Shown here in pieces: positions 12,487-25,223 of a stretch of 64,000 bases of DNA. Under the pieces are notes generated by a model that was not told the DNA's origin, searched no databases, and worked only from the letters and a program-made list of their open reading frames with translations. Source of the stretch: Primula veris (taxonomy: Eukaryota; Streptophyta; Magnoliopsida; Ericales; Primulaceae). Position 1 is the stretch's first letter, and the number at the start of each line of letters is the position of its first letter. The stretch lies in NCBI GenBank assembly GCA_963682055.1, contig OY821740.1:12858814-12922813 (forward strand), given 5' to 3'. Made by a program: the position numbers and the translations under genes.

Positions 12487-12945
12487 AAAAATAAAAATAT
12501 AAGATGATAGAACTTAAAATAATGTTTGATCGTTAAAGAGAGATAAATAGTGTTATTAGTTATTAATTTTTATATTTTTTTATATGAGTATGCTATTATT
12601 GTAATTAATAAAAAATAAAAATATAAGATGATAGAACTTAAAAGAATGTTTGGTTGTTAAAGAGAGATAAATAGTTTTATTAGTTATTAATTTTTATATT
12701 TTTTTTATGTGAGTATGATATTATTGTAATTAATAAAAAAAGTATATGGGGATTTTTGAAAAAAAGTGGCTAAATTGGACAATTTTTTTTATGTGAGTGA
12801 TATTATTGTAATTAATAAAAAATAAAAATATAAGATGATAGAACTTAAAAGAATGTTTGGTTGTTAAATAGAGATAAATAGTGTTATTAGTTATTAATTT
12901 TTATATTTTTTTATGTGAGTATGATATTATTGTAATTAATAAAAA
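12487..12945. repeat. Imperfect tandem repeat, three copies
   Basis: Copies begin near 12487, 12610 and 12819, each starting ATAAAAATATAAGATGATAG and running through a GTTAAAGAGAGATAAATAG block and a TTATTAGTTATTAATTTTT block. Unit size is about 123-130 bp, with extra sequence between the second and third copies. Very AT-rich, non-coding. Confidence 0.75.
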
Positions 12946-14236
12946 AATATATGAGTATTTTTAAAAAAAAAAAAACTAAATTGAATTATCTCATTTGATT
13001 TGGGTTCACTTATTATAATAGAATGATTAGTAAGCTCATCTATCAATAAAACTTGTTAAAATCAGATGTCAATATTATACATGATAAAATACGGCCATAC
13101 AAATTATTTTTCATTAACAAATGGGGGTGTAAAAATGAGCATAACCTCATATTCATTTTCCATATACAAAAAAAAAAAAACTTTAGACATGCAAAAATCC
13201 TCTTAATTTGGATTTCCCCCGTATCCAATATCTCTAAACTCTATATGGAGTCCGCTCCGCTCTGTTCATTGCGATCTCAAATAACTAAATATGTGTAACG
13301 TACAACAGTGCAAGCATATGAAGTTTCTAAAATTTATTAACCCAACTAGACCAGTATTTACTCTGTTCCTTTGTTTTTCCATTTATAGGAGCATTCGCTC
13401 ATACCTCAAAACATACTTCTACTTAAATTTTGATGATTATGCCATAAAAAATAACATATATCAAAAACCCTGTAAATTCGTTAAATTCCAAGAAACAAAA
13501 AATTAATATGAGTAATGTATATAATTCACTAGATGAATATAATAGTAATAAACTATCATGAGATCCACATTTTTCTGGTTGAAATATTGTTATAATTATT
13601 AAATAATAATAAATAAATAAAAATAAATAATGTAGGTTTATTATAAAGAAATTAATAAGGAAACTGGATTTTTGTGTAAATGTAAACGGTTTCTTAAAAG
13701 ATATAAAATATGTTATGTTTGAGTAAATTGTTAAGGTCGCTGATGCGGTTGTTTTGATAAGCAGGGGCGGCCCGCCAGGCAGTCCAATAAGACTAGAGCC
13801 TCAGGCAATGAAAGCCCAATTTTTGTAATTTTTTTTAAGGGCAACATCCTAGTCCGAATATCTAATTAATACAATATTAATCATTAATTCAATAAGCATT
13901 TTTATAAGTGTTTGTGGTAATAATACAACCCAAAGTGATTTTGATTTTTTTACTTAATGATCCATTGTTCGAATCTATTTGCCATACAATTTATATTTTA
14001 AATATAAAAAAAACAAAATTTGGGACAACTAATTTTTTTTTAAAACTCCGATAACTCAAAGTAGTTGGCCGGGGTGTTATAAGATATTAGTTTTGAAGGT
14101 AACGTGATTCCACTAAACATTTTAAACGTAAGTAAGTTTCTAAATTAACCGTAATAATACAGATAAAAAACTAATACTAAACAACAAACAAAATAATTTG
14201 AGGCTTATGAGTAATCAATTTTATTGGGGTTAGTGG
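12946..14236. other. Intergenic upstream of the importin gene
   Basis: AT-rich with no supported gene. A short GC-rich patch (about 13763-13800, AGGGGCGGCCCGCC) resembles the end of a dispersed repeat, but no matching second end was found. Confidence 0.4.
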
Positions 14237-14238
14237 CG

Positions 14239-14356
14239 GAGTATATATACCCCCACTGCTACCCTAATCATAACATTCTGATTCTGTATCAAAATAGCGG
14301 GAAAATTACTCGTAGTGACAGTGAGATATATTCTGTAGAGAGAGAGAGAGAGAGAG
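14239..14356 (+). promoter_or_regulatory. Core promoter and 5' leader of the importin gene
   Basis: A TATA box (GAGTATATATACC, about 14239-14252) lies roughly 105 bases before the ATG. A (GA)n tract (14338-14356) directly precedes the start codon, a common feature of plant leaders. The transcription start is not visible. Confidence 0.6.
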
Positions 14357-14731
14357 ATGGTGGATTCAGAGCAGCAATGGTTAATGAACTGCTTAAATGC
14401 AACCCTAGATACAAATCAACAAGTTCGCTCCTTCGCTGAAACTTCTCTCTCTCAAGCCTCTCTTCAACCAGGTCCCCCCCTTCTCTCTCTATATCTATAT
14501 CTGTATCTATATGACTATATCTATATTATATATTCACACACACACATACACACAATCGCGCTAGTGTACTCGAAGAAGTGAAAGTTGTTACTAGGATAAT
14601 TAATTGACTAATTCAGAACAATTAGTTTGACCTAGGTGAGAGATTACCTATACGCGCTTTGCATTTATTACTTCTTAGGGTTTTTCTGTGCGTTATCTTG
14701 TTGTCATCTATATGTATATGTATATATATAC

Positions 14732-14778
<47 letters not shown>

Positions 14779-17700
14779 TCCCCATATTTTTGTTAATAAA
14801 GAGGCAATTCTTGTTTGCTCCTATGTTTTGAACTTATTTAGCCTTTATTGCTTTTACACTATAAGTTGGGAAAAATTACAGTCTCCCGAGTAACACCTAC
14901 ATAAGTTGAGTAATCAAGCGTTCTTTGGGTTTTCTGTGTGTAATTTGAGTTTGATTTATAGGATTAGTCCCCTTATTTTTCTAAAGTAATTTTTATATTT
15001 TAGTGCAAGCTGTGTTCTAAAAAGTGAGCCTAGGCGGAAATTAGTAAACTGTCGAGTCTAAGTCCTAGTCTGGTAGCACTAAGAAATGAATGAAGTATAA
15101 CTATTTATCTACTGTTAATTATTTACACTTTCTAGTCGATGGTTGTTCTATTTTTTGAGTTATTGCCTATTGGGAATTTTGTTTTACATGTGCCAATTAA
15201 GGATTAAAATTGTGGCTTACATAACTAAGACCAGTTTACGTGCAATTCCGTGAAGGTTTTGGGAGTGTATTGGTCAAAGTTGCTGCAAGCACGGATATCC
15301 CATTGGGCTTGCGTCAGATATCCTTTTTTTTTTTATATTTGTTTATTTGCATCTTTTTGTCCAACATTTCCCTCGTTCAATGTCTAACAAGAAAAATGTG
15401 TGGCTTTACTATTACTTTTGATTTTTTTTATTTGTGAGACTTGACGAGCTTTTACCTTGCTGCTGTCTTACTCAAGCAGTTTGTGAAAAAACATTGGCAG
15501 GAAGATGAGGAGAATTTTGAACATCCTCTTGCATCACATGAAGAAAAGGTTACTCATTCCCGTTTGATTATACAACATTTCTCTATCTGCCCACCCACTG
15601 CTATCTAATACATTAACCTTATTTTTATCAGACAGTTATACGTGGACTTCTCTTATTGTCATTGGGTGATTCACACAAAAAGATGTGTACAGCAATTGGC
15701 ATGGCTGTTGCATCCATTGCGCATTATGACTGGCCAGAAGAATGGCCCGAGTTATTACCACATCTTCTTAAGTTGATAAATGATCAATCCAATATAAATG
15801 GAGGTATGCCAGAAATGCATCTTTTTGTTTCATTCAACCAATTATGTTTTTTTCTTCTCATGCATTCAACTTGTTTACATTAGCATAATCAGCAACATCC
15901 GTGTTTATGTCTCTTCCTTTATGGACCTATTTTTTTTCAGTTGTAAGTTCCTTATAATTGGATTTGGAAAAGGGCCAAACTCTTTTCTTCCTGTGATATT
16001 GTTACAACCAATTTACAACGGGGAAGTGGAAATTCAAACCCATAAGCAGAAGTCCCGGAAATTCTTTTTTTTACTCTGTGCATATATGTAGCAAAATTGA
16101 ATTTCATTGGATGTAAATGCCTCTGAATGAATTTGTATGAAAAGGTATAGCGAGTATGCCACTCACACAACTGAAATCCCCCTTGCCCTTTTGATTGTCT
16201 TTAGGCCCTTAAGAATGTTAACAATAATAATATCCCTTTTGAGAGCTCGTACTATATCTTAAGTGGCTTTCATCTTTAATGCTCGCTGCCCTCTATAGAT
16301 GAGTCATACCAAGTGTTGTAGTTGCTTTCATACACTTTTACTGTCGTCTTGGTAATCAAGAAACTTATAGTTGCTCAATGTAATATTATTATTCGCTTTG
16401 GCAGTGCATGGGGGTTTAAGATGTCTTGCTCTTCTCTCGGGTGACTTGGATGATACGGTGGTACCAACACTTGTGCCTATTCTGTTCCCATGCTTGCATA
16501 CAATTGTATCATCACCTCAGGTCATTTTTCATGATATCTTTTATTGTTTCTTTGATCATTATCTGAAACCTAGTATTTAGATGCAAAACCATTTTCTGAT
16601 TTTGATCTTCTTCTGTTAGCTCCTGATTTCATTGGTGGAGTAATTATTTGTATTTCAATCATTTACAATTGGATTATATTCTGGATAATGTAGCTCTGTT
16701 CTCTAAGATACATTACCTTTATTTTTTTATGAAGTACATTCTTAAAATGCTGAAAAACGAAAGTTCGATATCTCAGTGAGTTTAAGTTCGATCATTTTCT
16801 TTCTCTGGGTCGATGGGAATGTTTTTTTTCTTCTGTTATTTTAAAAATTCTTTCTTCTATGAGGCTCTATAGTGGGAAATGGATGTTCTTTAACATTCAT
16901 TTTTAATTGGCCTGTTTGTGCAGATTTATGACAAGAATTTGCGTGCAAAAGCTCTTTCAATAGTTTATTCTTGCACTTCTATCTTGGGGACTATGAGTGG
17001 TGTATACAAAGTAAGTCTAGTACTTAAATGTTAAAATGTCCTAGGTTAAGCTTTAGATTTTGGCCAGCTCAATTGCTAATTGAATGATCTGGTAATTTTC
17101 TGTAGACAGAAACTGGTGCCCTATTCAACCCCATGATACCAATTTGGATGGATCAGTTCTCCAAGATACTGGAAAATCCTGTAGAATCCGAAGATCCTGA
17201 TGACTGGTGTATTCGAATGGAGGTTGGACTTGTGCTTCAATTTCACTGAAATATTCCATTTTTTGTGTTACATATGGAGTGTCATGCTTTTTAATATTAT
17301 GTGCAATGGTTCCCTACCAGGTACTGAAGTGCTTGAATCAATTTGTTCAGAATTGCCCGAGCCTTACAGATATGCAATTTATAGGTATGATTGTCATTTA
17401 TTCCTCTCATATGAATAATCTTTTAGTCACAATCCCAACTTCTTGCACATATGCTCTGCTTTATGATTACAGTCATTGCGGGACCATTGTGGAAGACATT
17501 TATTTCATCGCTTAAAGTATACGAACAATCGTCAGTTGAAGGTACAGATGACTCCTATGAAGGGAGATATGATTCTGATGGTGCAGAGCAAAGTCTCGAG
17601 TCATTTGTTATCCAGGTTTTTATAAACCATCATCAATGTATTTGGTATTGAGTAAGAAATGAAATCATAGGAAGTTTATGTGTTGGGGGGGGGGGGGGGG

Positions 17701-20700
17701 GTGGGGGGGAAGGATTGTAATTTGGGAGAATTTCCAACGGTTTACAAATGGGCTATATAAATATTCATAGAGAAAGCGTTTATACTTCACTTAACAAAAA
17801 CCCACATTTAACACTTGTTATGTATGCTTTCTGTGCCTGTCCATGATCCAAACTGTACTGTTGTTACTTTTTCAGTTTTGTTCTTATGCACTTAGTTTAA
17901 TCCTCTTATGAAGCCGGTGTCCTCACTGTAATGTAGAATATTTTACTTTGATTTTGCAGATGTTTGAGTTTTTTTTGACCGTCGTGGGTACTGCCAAATT
18001 GGCAAAGGTGTTTTCCCTTGTATATATCTTTTGACTCTGTTTTGTGATTTTGATTTCATACAAGTGTTTTTATAGCCATGTATCTGTTTTGTGTCTCGTT
18101 GATTGTAACGAGTAACCATAATCATGTAGGTTTTGGCAAACAATATCAAAGAGTTGGCATATTACACCATTGCTTTTCTGCAGATCACTGAGCAACAGGT
18201 AATCACGTAGTCCTGTTTCCAATTTACAGCAGTATATTTGTTTCGAGTTTCCATCGGTTAAGGTTCCCTGTGCTATCTTTTCAATTTTAAATGACAATGT
18301 TGACGGAATTTTCTTTATATAAGTTTATACATATATGAGAAGCGTTTTGTGCTGTAAGCAGAGACTATCAGGAAACCTATACAAATTAGAATTTGCGAAC
18401 CATGGAATGGTCTTTCACTAGACGAATGAGGATGACTTAGACAAACTTACTAATCTGCTTAGATCTTGTGTTAAATGAGCTCTTAATCACGCTCAGTATG
18501 GTTTTACATTAATACTTTGGGGATCTGCCTAAGATCTTAGCTGATTACTAGCTAATTCTTGTGTCAACCGTAGAAAACGGTCGTAAAGTTCTCTTATTTT
18601 ACTTGTTCAATAATATATTCCTCAACTTGATGCGTTCCATTTAAGGGATTTAGCTCTTAGAGACACATACATGAAAAAACAAATTTGCATCTTAGGGTTA
18701 GTTTGTATTTGACCGTGGACCTTAGTTGCAGGAAGCTTCCGAACTGCCGACGCTTCGGCATCGGAAGCTCACGGAAACTTCCATATCCATATATAACCCA
18801 ATCCTAACACATTGGCTCATATGCGGCTATGCCTATGCCAACCTGAGAGAGTACTACCTTTTTCTTTTCTATTTTTTAAGCATTGGCAGAATTATTATCA
18901 TTTAATAGTATTTTATTTCATAAAACTATAGAAATAAAATAAAAAATTCTCCTAGACGCTTCCGATCACGCTTCCTCACTTCTACACCATCTGCTTCCTC
19001 GCTCCCTCTCCCTTACACGCTTCCGCTCCCGCGTGCAACTATGCCGTGGACAATAAACCGAGGAGGCACAGTAACAAGTCACATAGACGGAATATTATCA
19101 TTAGCGCTCCACTCTTGAGTCGAAAACACCTCTGTTGCTAGATTCTTTAGTTCTCCGTTTCTCTTGTGAAATTTGTCTATATACAATTTTTCCAGTCTTG
19201 GAACTTGCACTTGACAAGAGTATCTAATTTCATTGCTCTAGCTTGAATTTTGCTTTAATTCTAATTTCTTTAATCTAAATGTCACTTTGACTTGTATATA
19301 GGTCCACACTTGGTCTATAGACGCTAATCAGTATGTTGCTGATGAGGATGAAACTACATATAGTTGTCGTGTTTCAGGTAATGCATTACTCTCGAGTCTT
19401 GTAGTTAGAGTTTTGGACATGCCAGGATTTTAAGATCTTTAAATTCTGCAGGTACCCTTTTACTGGAAGAGGTCATTAACTCTTGTGGTACAAATGCAAT
19501 TGAAGCAATAATTGTTGCTGCAAGAGAACGATTTTCTGAGTCTCAGCAAGCAAAAGTTGCTGGTTCGCCTTCATGGTGGAGGGTTCGTGTTTGAGAACCT
19601 TATTTTTCATTACGAATCTTATGCTTACTGTAACTGCTACCTTACTACTAAAATTGATATTGACAGATGAGAGAGGCTATACTTTTTGCTTTGGCTTCCT
19701 TGTCAGATCAGTTGCTTGAAGTTGAGGTTTGTCAACTTGTAATTTTGCATTTCTTGAATTTATCCTTCTACATGTATACTGTATAGCTCTTATTGTTAAA
19801 AATTTGTGGAATTTATTTTGGGTTGTACAGTAGTATTTAAGTGGTTGACTGTTCCATTCCTGTTTTTTTTTTATTCAACTTACCCTACAATTTATTGACC
19901 CCTCAAAAAGAAATTTCTGTTGTTATTTGAAAATGTTCTAATAAAACAGGACTCTGGGCAAGTTGTGGCCGCCATAGGAAACCTGTTAGATCAAATGATC
20001 ACTGAAGACATTGGAACAGGTGATTCTTGCTCTACGAGTATTCATATAATGCGGTCAGCCGATTATTAAAAAAGTCTATTTGTTGGCCTGCAGGGATGCA
20101 TGAATATCCCTTTCTTTACGCGCGCCTGTTTTTATCGATACCCAAGTTCTCTTCCGTGGTAATTGTCATTACAATTTCTTTTAGTTGTTATGTCATGTCA
20201 TTGACAAAGTTTTCATTTGCAGTATGTTTGGTTTGTACAGATTAATCGTGGCGTTGTCGAACATATATTGTATTCTGCTATTAAGGCAATTGAAACAGAT
20301 GTGTAAGTATTTTTATCTTAATAGTACTCCCTATTAGTTGATTTTTGCTAAGTAAAAGAAAAAAAAGTTGATTAGTAAATGAATTATTTGTGAATAATGT
20401 GGTATCCAGACCTCCTCCCGTGAAAGTTGGTGCCTGTCGGGCAGTTTCTGAACTCTTACCAGATGCAAACAAGGGAACCCTTCAAACTTATTTACTTGGT
20501 TTATTTTCCTCACTTGCAGATCTTCTAAATCAAGTACTGCTGTAGTAAATTCTGTTATTTGATTTTATGTTTCTACGACCAATGTACTGATGCTAGATGC
20601 TCTTTCTTCTTAGGCTTCTGATGAAACTATGCATCTGGTGCTTGAAACAATGCAAGCTGCAATAAAAGCAGGTCAAAGAAATTTAATTTATAGTCTAGTT

Positions 20701-23700
20701 TCTCTCTTTTAAAATTTGATTGTTTGTGAAGTTGTCATTTTTATATGAATTGTAGGGCATGAAGCAGCAGCATCTATAGAGCCTATAATTTCTCCGATTA
20801 TCCTCAACGTGTGGGGAACACATGTTTCAGACCCTTTTATAAGTATTGACGCTGTTGAAGTTCTGGAGGTAGTGAAGCTGTTTTTCCTTTTACTTTTAGG
20901 CTTGTTCAATCATTATGACGTTTTTTTGTTTATCATGTGCTCAACAGAAATATCAAACTCGTACAGGTAGTTGTGGTTGACACCTGCTGGAGTACACTCA
21001 CGAGTTAATCTCATTCTTTTAGCATTTTCCAAAATATGAGGAGGGGAGGCATACACATGTCGGACTCTACTCCTATTTAAAATGGACGTACAAGTCTTTC
21101 TTTAGGGGAATATGAAAATTCAATGATTTTAAAAGTTGGCTCTATGGAAACTGATGTAGCCTTTATAGATGTTCTGAAGATGGCTATGGAATGTGGCGTA
21201 GAAGTTTGAACTAAGATTGCATGTGGTTGATTAAAGTGAACTACAAATATTTTTTAAAATTACAAGTTGTTTCCTAGTCAGTTGGAATTTGGATATTTCA
21301 TCCTCTTGACTTTTAATTTTTGGAAGTGTTACTGTCAGCATCATGATGCACTTAGAACATGGAAACAAAGTGCTACAAATATATTGATTTAAGATAAGGA
21401 TAGCAGATCTTGGTTTGTTAATTATTATTGAATGTCTTTAATTATACGAAGTTATGTGTTACAGATCAAGTTTAGCTTGATGTTAATCATTCCCATTTTT
21501 TGTTCAATTGTTTTCCAGGCAATTAAGAATGTTCCTGGTTGTGTTCATCCACTTGTTTGTAGAGTTCTACCGCACATCGGACCAGTTTTAAGTAAGGTAA
21601 AGTTTTGAACCTTTAGCTGAAATTCTTTTATTTGAATTATTTTGGGAAGGTAAAAGGGTGTTATTTGAAGGTTAAATATTTTGCAAGTTTTATTTAAGAA
21701 GATTAACTTTTTTTTGATGTGCCTAATCGGCAATTTTCAGCCCCAACAGCAACCTACTGGTTTAGTTGCTGGCGCTTTAGATTTAGTGACAATGTTACTC
21801 AAGGTTTGTTAACTTTTTATGCCCTTCTTTAGCTTTTCTTCATTTTGATTCGTTTCCTAGTTTTGTTTACCAATGTTTGTTTTTCAGAACACACCTATCG
21901 ACGTGGCGAAAGCAGTGTACGATACGTGTTTTGACTCTATTGTGCGAATAGTACTTCAAAGTGATGATCACAGTGAAATGCAGGTTTTGCTTTTTTCTTT
22001 TTTTTGGGTTAAATTATGAATAACCAGTTGTCTGCTTGTCTCAAAATACGGAGCTGCCATATATTTTTGCATAGTTCTTTTGTTTATTTTGTATGTACTT
22101 TGTGCAGAATGGGACTGAGTGCTTAGCTATGCTTCTACACGTGGCAAAGCAAGAGGTGCTTTCTTGGGGTACTGATCCTGGTTTTGTGATGAGAAGTTTG
22201 CTTGATGTAGCTTCAAGGTGATTTTCATTTTTCTTTTGTTAGTTATCAGTGTCTTCGATTAAATCATCCATCCCCTTTTGCTCAGTTTCTTACTGGATTC
22301 CTATTTAGGACCATGCAACAACTGTATATGCTTTGGGTATATATGCCCTCTAGACACAATGGAAATTTATTTCATATATTGTTTTACTCTTTTTGGCTGT
22401 GATTACCTTTTATGCTGCTATGACGGTGATTTTCGTATGCCATGATTCGTTCTTGTCCTGTTTAATAATTTGTGGGTATATATGCCCTCTAGACACGATG
22501 GAAATTTATTTCATATATTGTTTTACTCTTTTTGGCTGTGATTACCTTTTATGCTGCTATGACGGTGATTTTCATATGCCATGATTCGTTCTTGTTCTGT
22601 TTAATAATTTGTTATATGACTGTCTTGAATGATTGAACTGATAACTTGATTTGTCATTATTCTTTTGCCATTTTTATTTCTCTATGTGAATTCAATAGTC
22701 GCGTCTCTTTGCTATCTCCCATGTTAATTTTTCAAATTGGAACATAAAGTATAGGTTCCTTCTTTTATGTTGACTATTTTGGGACACATATTTACAGGCT
22801 TCTAGACCCTGCATTGGAAAGCTCTGGATCGCTTTTTGTAGGCAGCTACATTTTGCAATTTATTTTGCATCTGCCTTCACAGATGGCTCCTCATGTCAGA
22901 GACTTAGTTACTGCCCTAACCAGGCGAATGAGCTCCTCTCCACATGCAGTGTTGCGAAGCTCATTGATACTTATTTTTGCTAGATTGGTACGTTATACTC
23001 TTTAAGTCCATATGCAACAAATTGCTATATTATTTTGGAATTCTTCTTATAATTGTCCGCTCAAGTACTCTACTCATTTAACCCTTTCATTTACAATCCC
23101 AAGAAATGAGTGAAAAAATAACCAATGTGTTATGTTCTTATTAAAGAGTATTATAGACATTTCTTACACAAATCTTTGTTTTTCTTAAATAGTTGGTGTC
23201 CCAGAACAGGCCATTATTTAGTTGGTATTTTTGTTTGGGGATATGGGCACCTTCCAAGCAACTTACTGGATCTGTGTTCTTACTTACTGAAGCTAACTTA
23301 GCTCTATTTTCGTAAACCAATGTAAACTTTAAGAAATATTGTGAAACGTTTTATAGTTTTTGAGTGTGATCTTTTGGAGATGAGAAAGAAAAAGATGTCT
23401 TCATTCTAAAGCAATCATCTTAATCAGAAGCTAGAGCTAAGGAAGAGTACCGATGCACTTGATGTTTCTAAAATGCATGGACCATTTAGCATATTATAAG
23501 ATGCTAAAGAAGTTGTCTTTCCAGGGTATTCTAGTGGGATGCTTAACCTTTCTTCTTTGTACTACAGGTTCACATGAGTGCGCCACATGTCGAACAGTTT
23601 ATCGACCTGATGATTTCACTCCCTGCCCAAGGCTATCCTAATTCCTTCGTTTTTTTGATGTCAGAATGGACTAAGCAACAAGGTGATTTAACTTAATTAG

Positions 23701-25223
23701 AACGTCGAGTTCCATTAAAGGATATCAACAGGGCATTTGGTAGTAAGTAGTCAGAGTTATCATAGTTCTTGACCATATGATATATGACTACAGGAGAAAT
23801 TCAGGGATCATACCAAATTAAGGTGACAACGACTGCATTAATTTTGCTTTTATCAACAAGGCATGCTGAACTGGGTAACGTTAATGTCCAAGGGCATTTA
23901 ATTAAGGTTATCCCCTATTCATATTCTCAACTTTTTTAGTCGGCTCTTACATTTATTTGCTTCAATAACTTGTGTTGTTCTATGTGAAGTCTGCAGCAGG
24001 GATAACCACTCGCTCAAAGGCTAAATCTGCTCCAGATCAGTGGACATCAATTTCACTTCCTTCGAAGGTACTCTTTTTATTCTTTTACTATACTCGATCT
24101 GCCTTTCGGTTAAATATTTTGGACCCATATATATTTGCCATATTTTTAGGCTTTTGACACTCTTTTATGAGTTAGACAAGAAACTAGTTTAAGATTGAGA
24201 TTCACAAACAGTGCTCTTACATGCATCTATGTAGAGATAAATTGAGACGGACAAATACTAGCTCTATTGGCGGATGTCTTCATAGATATTCAAGAACAAT
24301 TATATCGAGAAAGTTTTTATTTATCTACACAATTTTCTCTTATATATCCACAAAAACTTGCATTGTTGGGTTTTATTTAATTGACTGGACCTATTATGTG
24401 ACTTAGATTTCTGGGTTGAGCATACTGATGGTATGAAAACTTATATTTGTACTGTCAATGGTGAAGGTACTAGCTCTGTTGGCGGATGCGTTGATTGAAA
24501 TGCAAGAACAGGTTCTATATGACAACGATGACGAGGTATAATAGCTTTTAGCCTTATACCTATTTAAAAAATGCAGTATGAAAAATTAAACGTCAACCGG
24601 ATCGGAATTATTTGCCACAGGATAGTGATTGGGAAGAAATTCAGGCAGGAGATACAGAAGCAGATCAAGATTTGTTGTATTCTGGGGCTTATGCGTCTTC
24701 TAAGAAACCCTCTAATCAATATCTGGAGACAATGGCAAAAGTTATTGACGAGGTATTGTGCTCTTTTAGGCTAAAGACTTCATATGCACATTTGCTTCTA
24801 CGTTTTTGGGGTAATAACTTTATTCATTTCTACTATATGAAGGACAAAGATGACATGGAGGGAGATGAATTGCTTAACAATGCTGACCCCCTCACCATGG
24901 TATCTTTATATATTTAATATGACCATGCATTTATCAATTCTCCAGTAATCGTATTTTGCGTTATATAAACCATAAGGGAACTTTTGGCAGATTAATCTTG
25001 GAAATTATATTTTGGAGTTCCTTGGCAATTTCTCTCACAAAGATAGATCATTGTTTGATCATCTATGCCAGGTATGTGCTGGACCCTTTACATAAACACT
25101 ATCTACAGTTAAGACACTGTAACCTTGTTCCGTCTTCTTATAGTGGTGTCTGTCTGTTGATTATGCTTTCAGAGTTTGACAAAGACTCAGCTAAATTCCA
25201 TACAAACGGCGTTGAGCCGATGA
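14357..25223 (+). CDS. Importin-9-type karyopherin (importin beta family, ARM/HEAT repeats; At1g26170-like)
   Basis: Nuclear transport receptor that carries cargo through the nuclear pore under RanGTP control; IPO9 members import histones and ribosomal proteins in other eukaryotes. I read 33 exons: 14357-14471, 15256-15317, 15456-15548, 15632-15803, 16405-16520, 16924-17010, 17106-17222, 17321-17384, 17473-17615, 17960-18007, 18130-18198, 19302-19377, 19452-19582, 19667-19726, 19950-20019, 20094-20158, 20241-20302, 20410-20533, 20614-20671, 20756-20868, 21519-21596, 21741-21803, 21888-21983, 22108-22217, 22798-22987, 23568-23682, 23794-23906, 23990-24067, 24467-24535, 24621-24752, 24843-24899, 24991-25071, 25173-25223. 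Phases agree throughout, giving 1025 residues, as in Arabidopsis. Landmarks are an importin N-terminal domain (QVRSFAETSLSQASLQPG; YDWPEEWPELLPHLLKL), the GITTRSKAK loop, the acidic C-terminal region and the end LTKTQLNSIQTALSR. Intron 2 is AT-AC. It appears intact. Confidence 0.93.
14708..14778. repeat. (TA)n/(TATG)n microsatellite in importin intron 1
   Basis: Alternating TATA/CATA units over about 70 bp, non-coding and likely length-variable. Confidence 0.85.
15318..15455 (+). other. AT-AC (U12-type) spliceosomal intron in the importin gene
   Basis: The exon ends GGCTTGCGTCAG and the intron begins ATATCCTTTT, a full match to the U12 5' splice site consensus. The next exon must start CTTGCTGCTGTC to give Q-LAAVLLKQ, so the intron ends ...CTTTTAC, i.e. 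AC. A branch-site-like ACTTGAC sits with its A at 15444, 11 bases before the end, in the range expected for U12 introns. No GT-AG alternative keeps the conserved protein sequence. Confidence 0.9.
17685..17709 (+). repeat. Poly-G tract in importin intron 9
   Basis: Seventeen G, one T, then seven G on the transcribed sense strand. Such a run could form a G-quadruplex in the pre-mRNA; the length may also be a sequencing or assembly uncertainty. Confidence 0.85.
18697..19062. mobile_element. Possible GC-richer insertion in importin intron 11
   Basis: Intron 11 is about 1.1 kb, longer than most others in this gene. This stretch is less AT-rich, with repeated CTTCCG/GGAAGC words. Its ends show a loose inverted similarity (GTTTGTATTTGACCGTGGAC versus the complement of CCGTGGACAATAAAC). 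No target duplication was found, so the class is unknown. Confidence 0.4.
22335..22612. repeat. Tandem duplication, 139-bp unit, two copies, in importin intron 24
   Basis: Copies 22335-22473 and 22474-22612 begin GGGTATATATGCCCTC and differ at only a few positions, such as AATGG/GATGG, TTTTCG/TTTTCA and GTCCTG/GTTCTG. The near-identity suggests a recent event. It does not touch the splice sites. Confidence 0.92.
24256..24306 (+). pseudogene. Decayed copy of importin exon 29 inside intron 28
   Basis: The sequence reads ILALLADVFIDIQEQ in one frame. The real exon at 24467-24535 reads VLALLADALIEMQEQ, with about four fifths of bases shared over some 50 bp. It sits about 210 bp upstream of that exon. 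No frame-compatible acceptor is visible: the nearest AG choices bring a stop or the wrong phase. It is therefore probably a relic of an exon duplication, not an alternative exon. Confidence 0.75.

Noticed and set aside
13763..13800. AGGGGCGGCCCGCC patch resembling a hAT-type transposon end
   Set aside because: No inverted partner or target duplication was found nearby.
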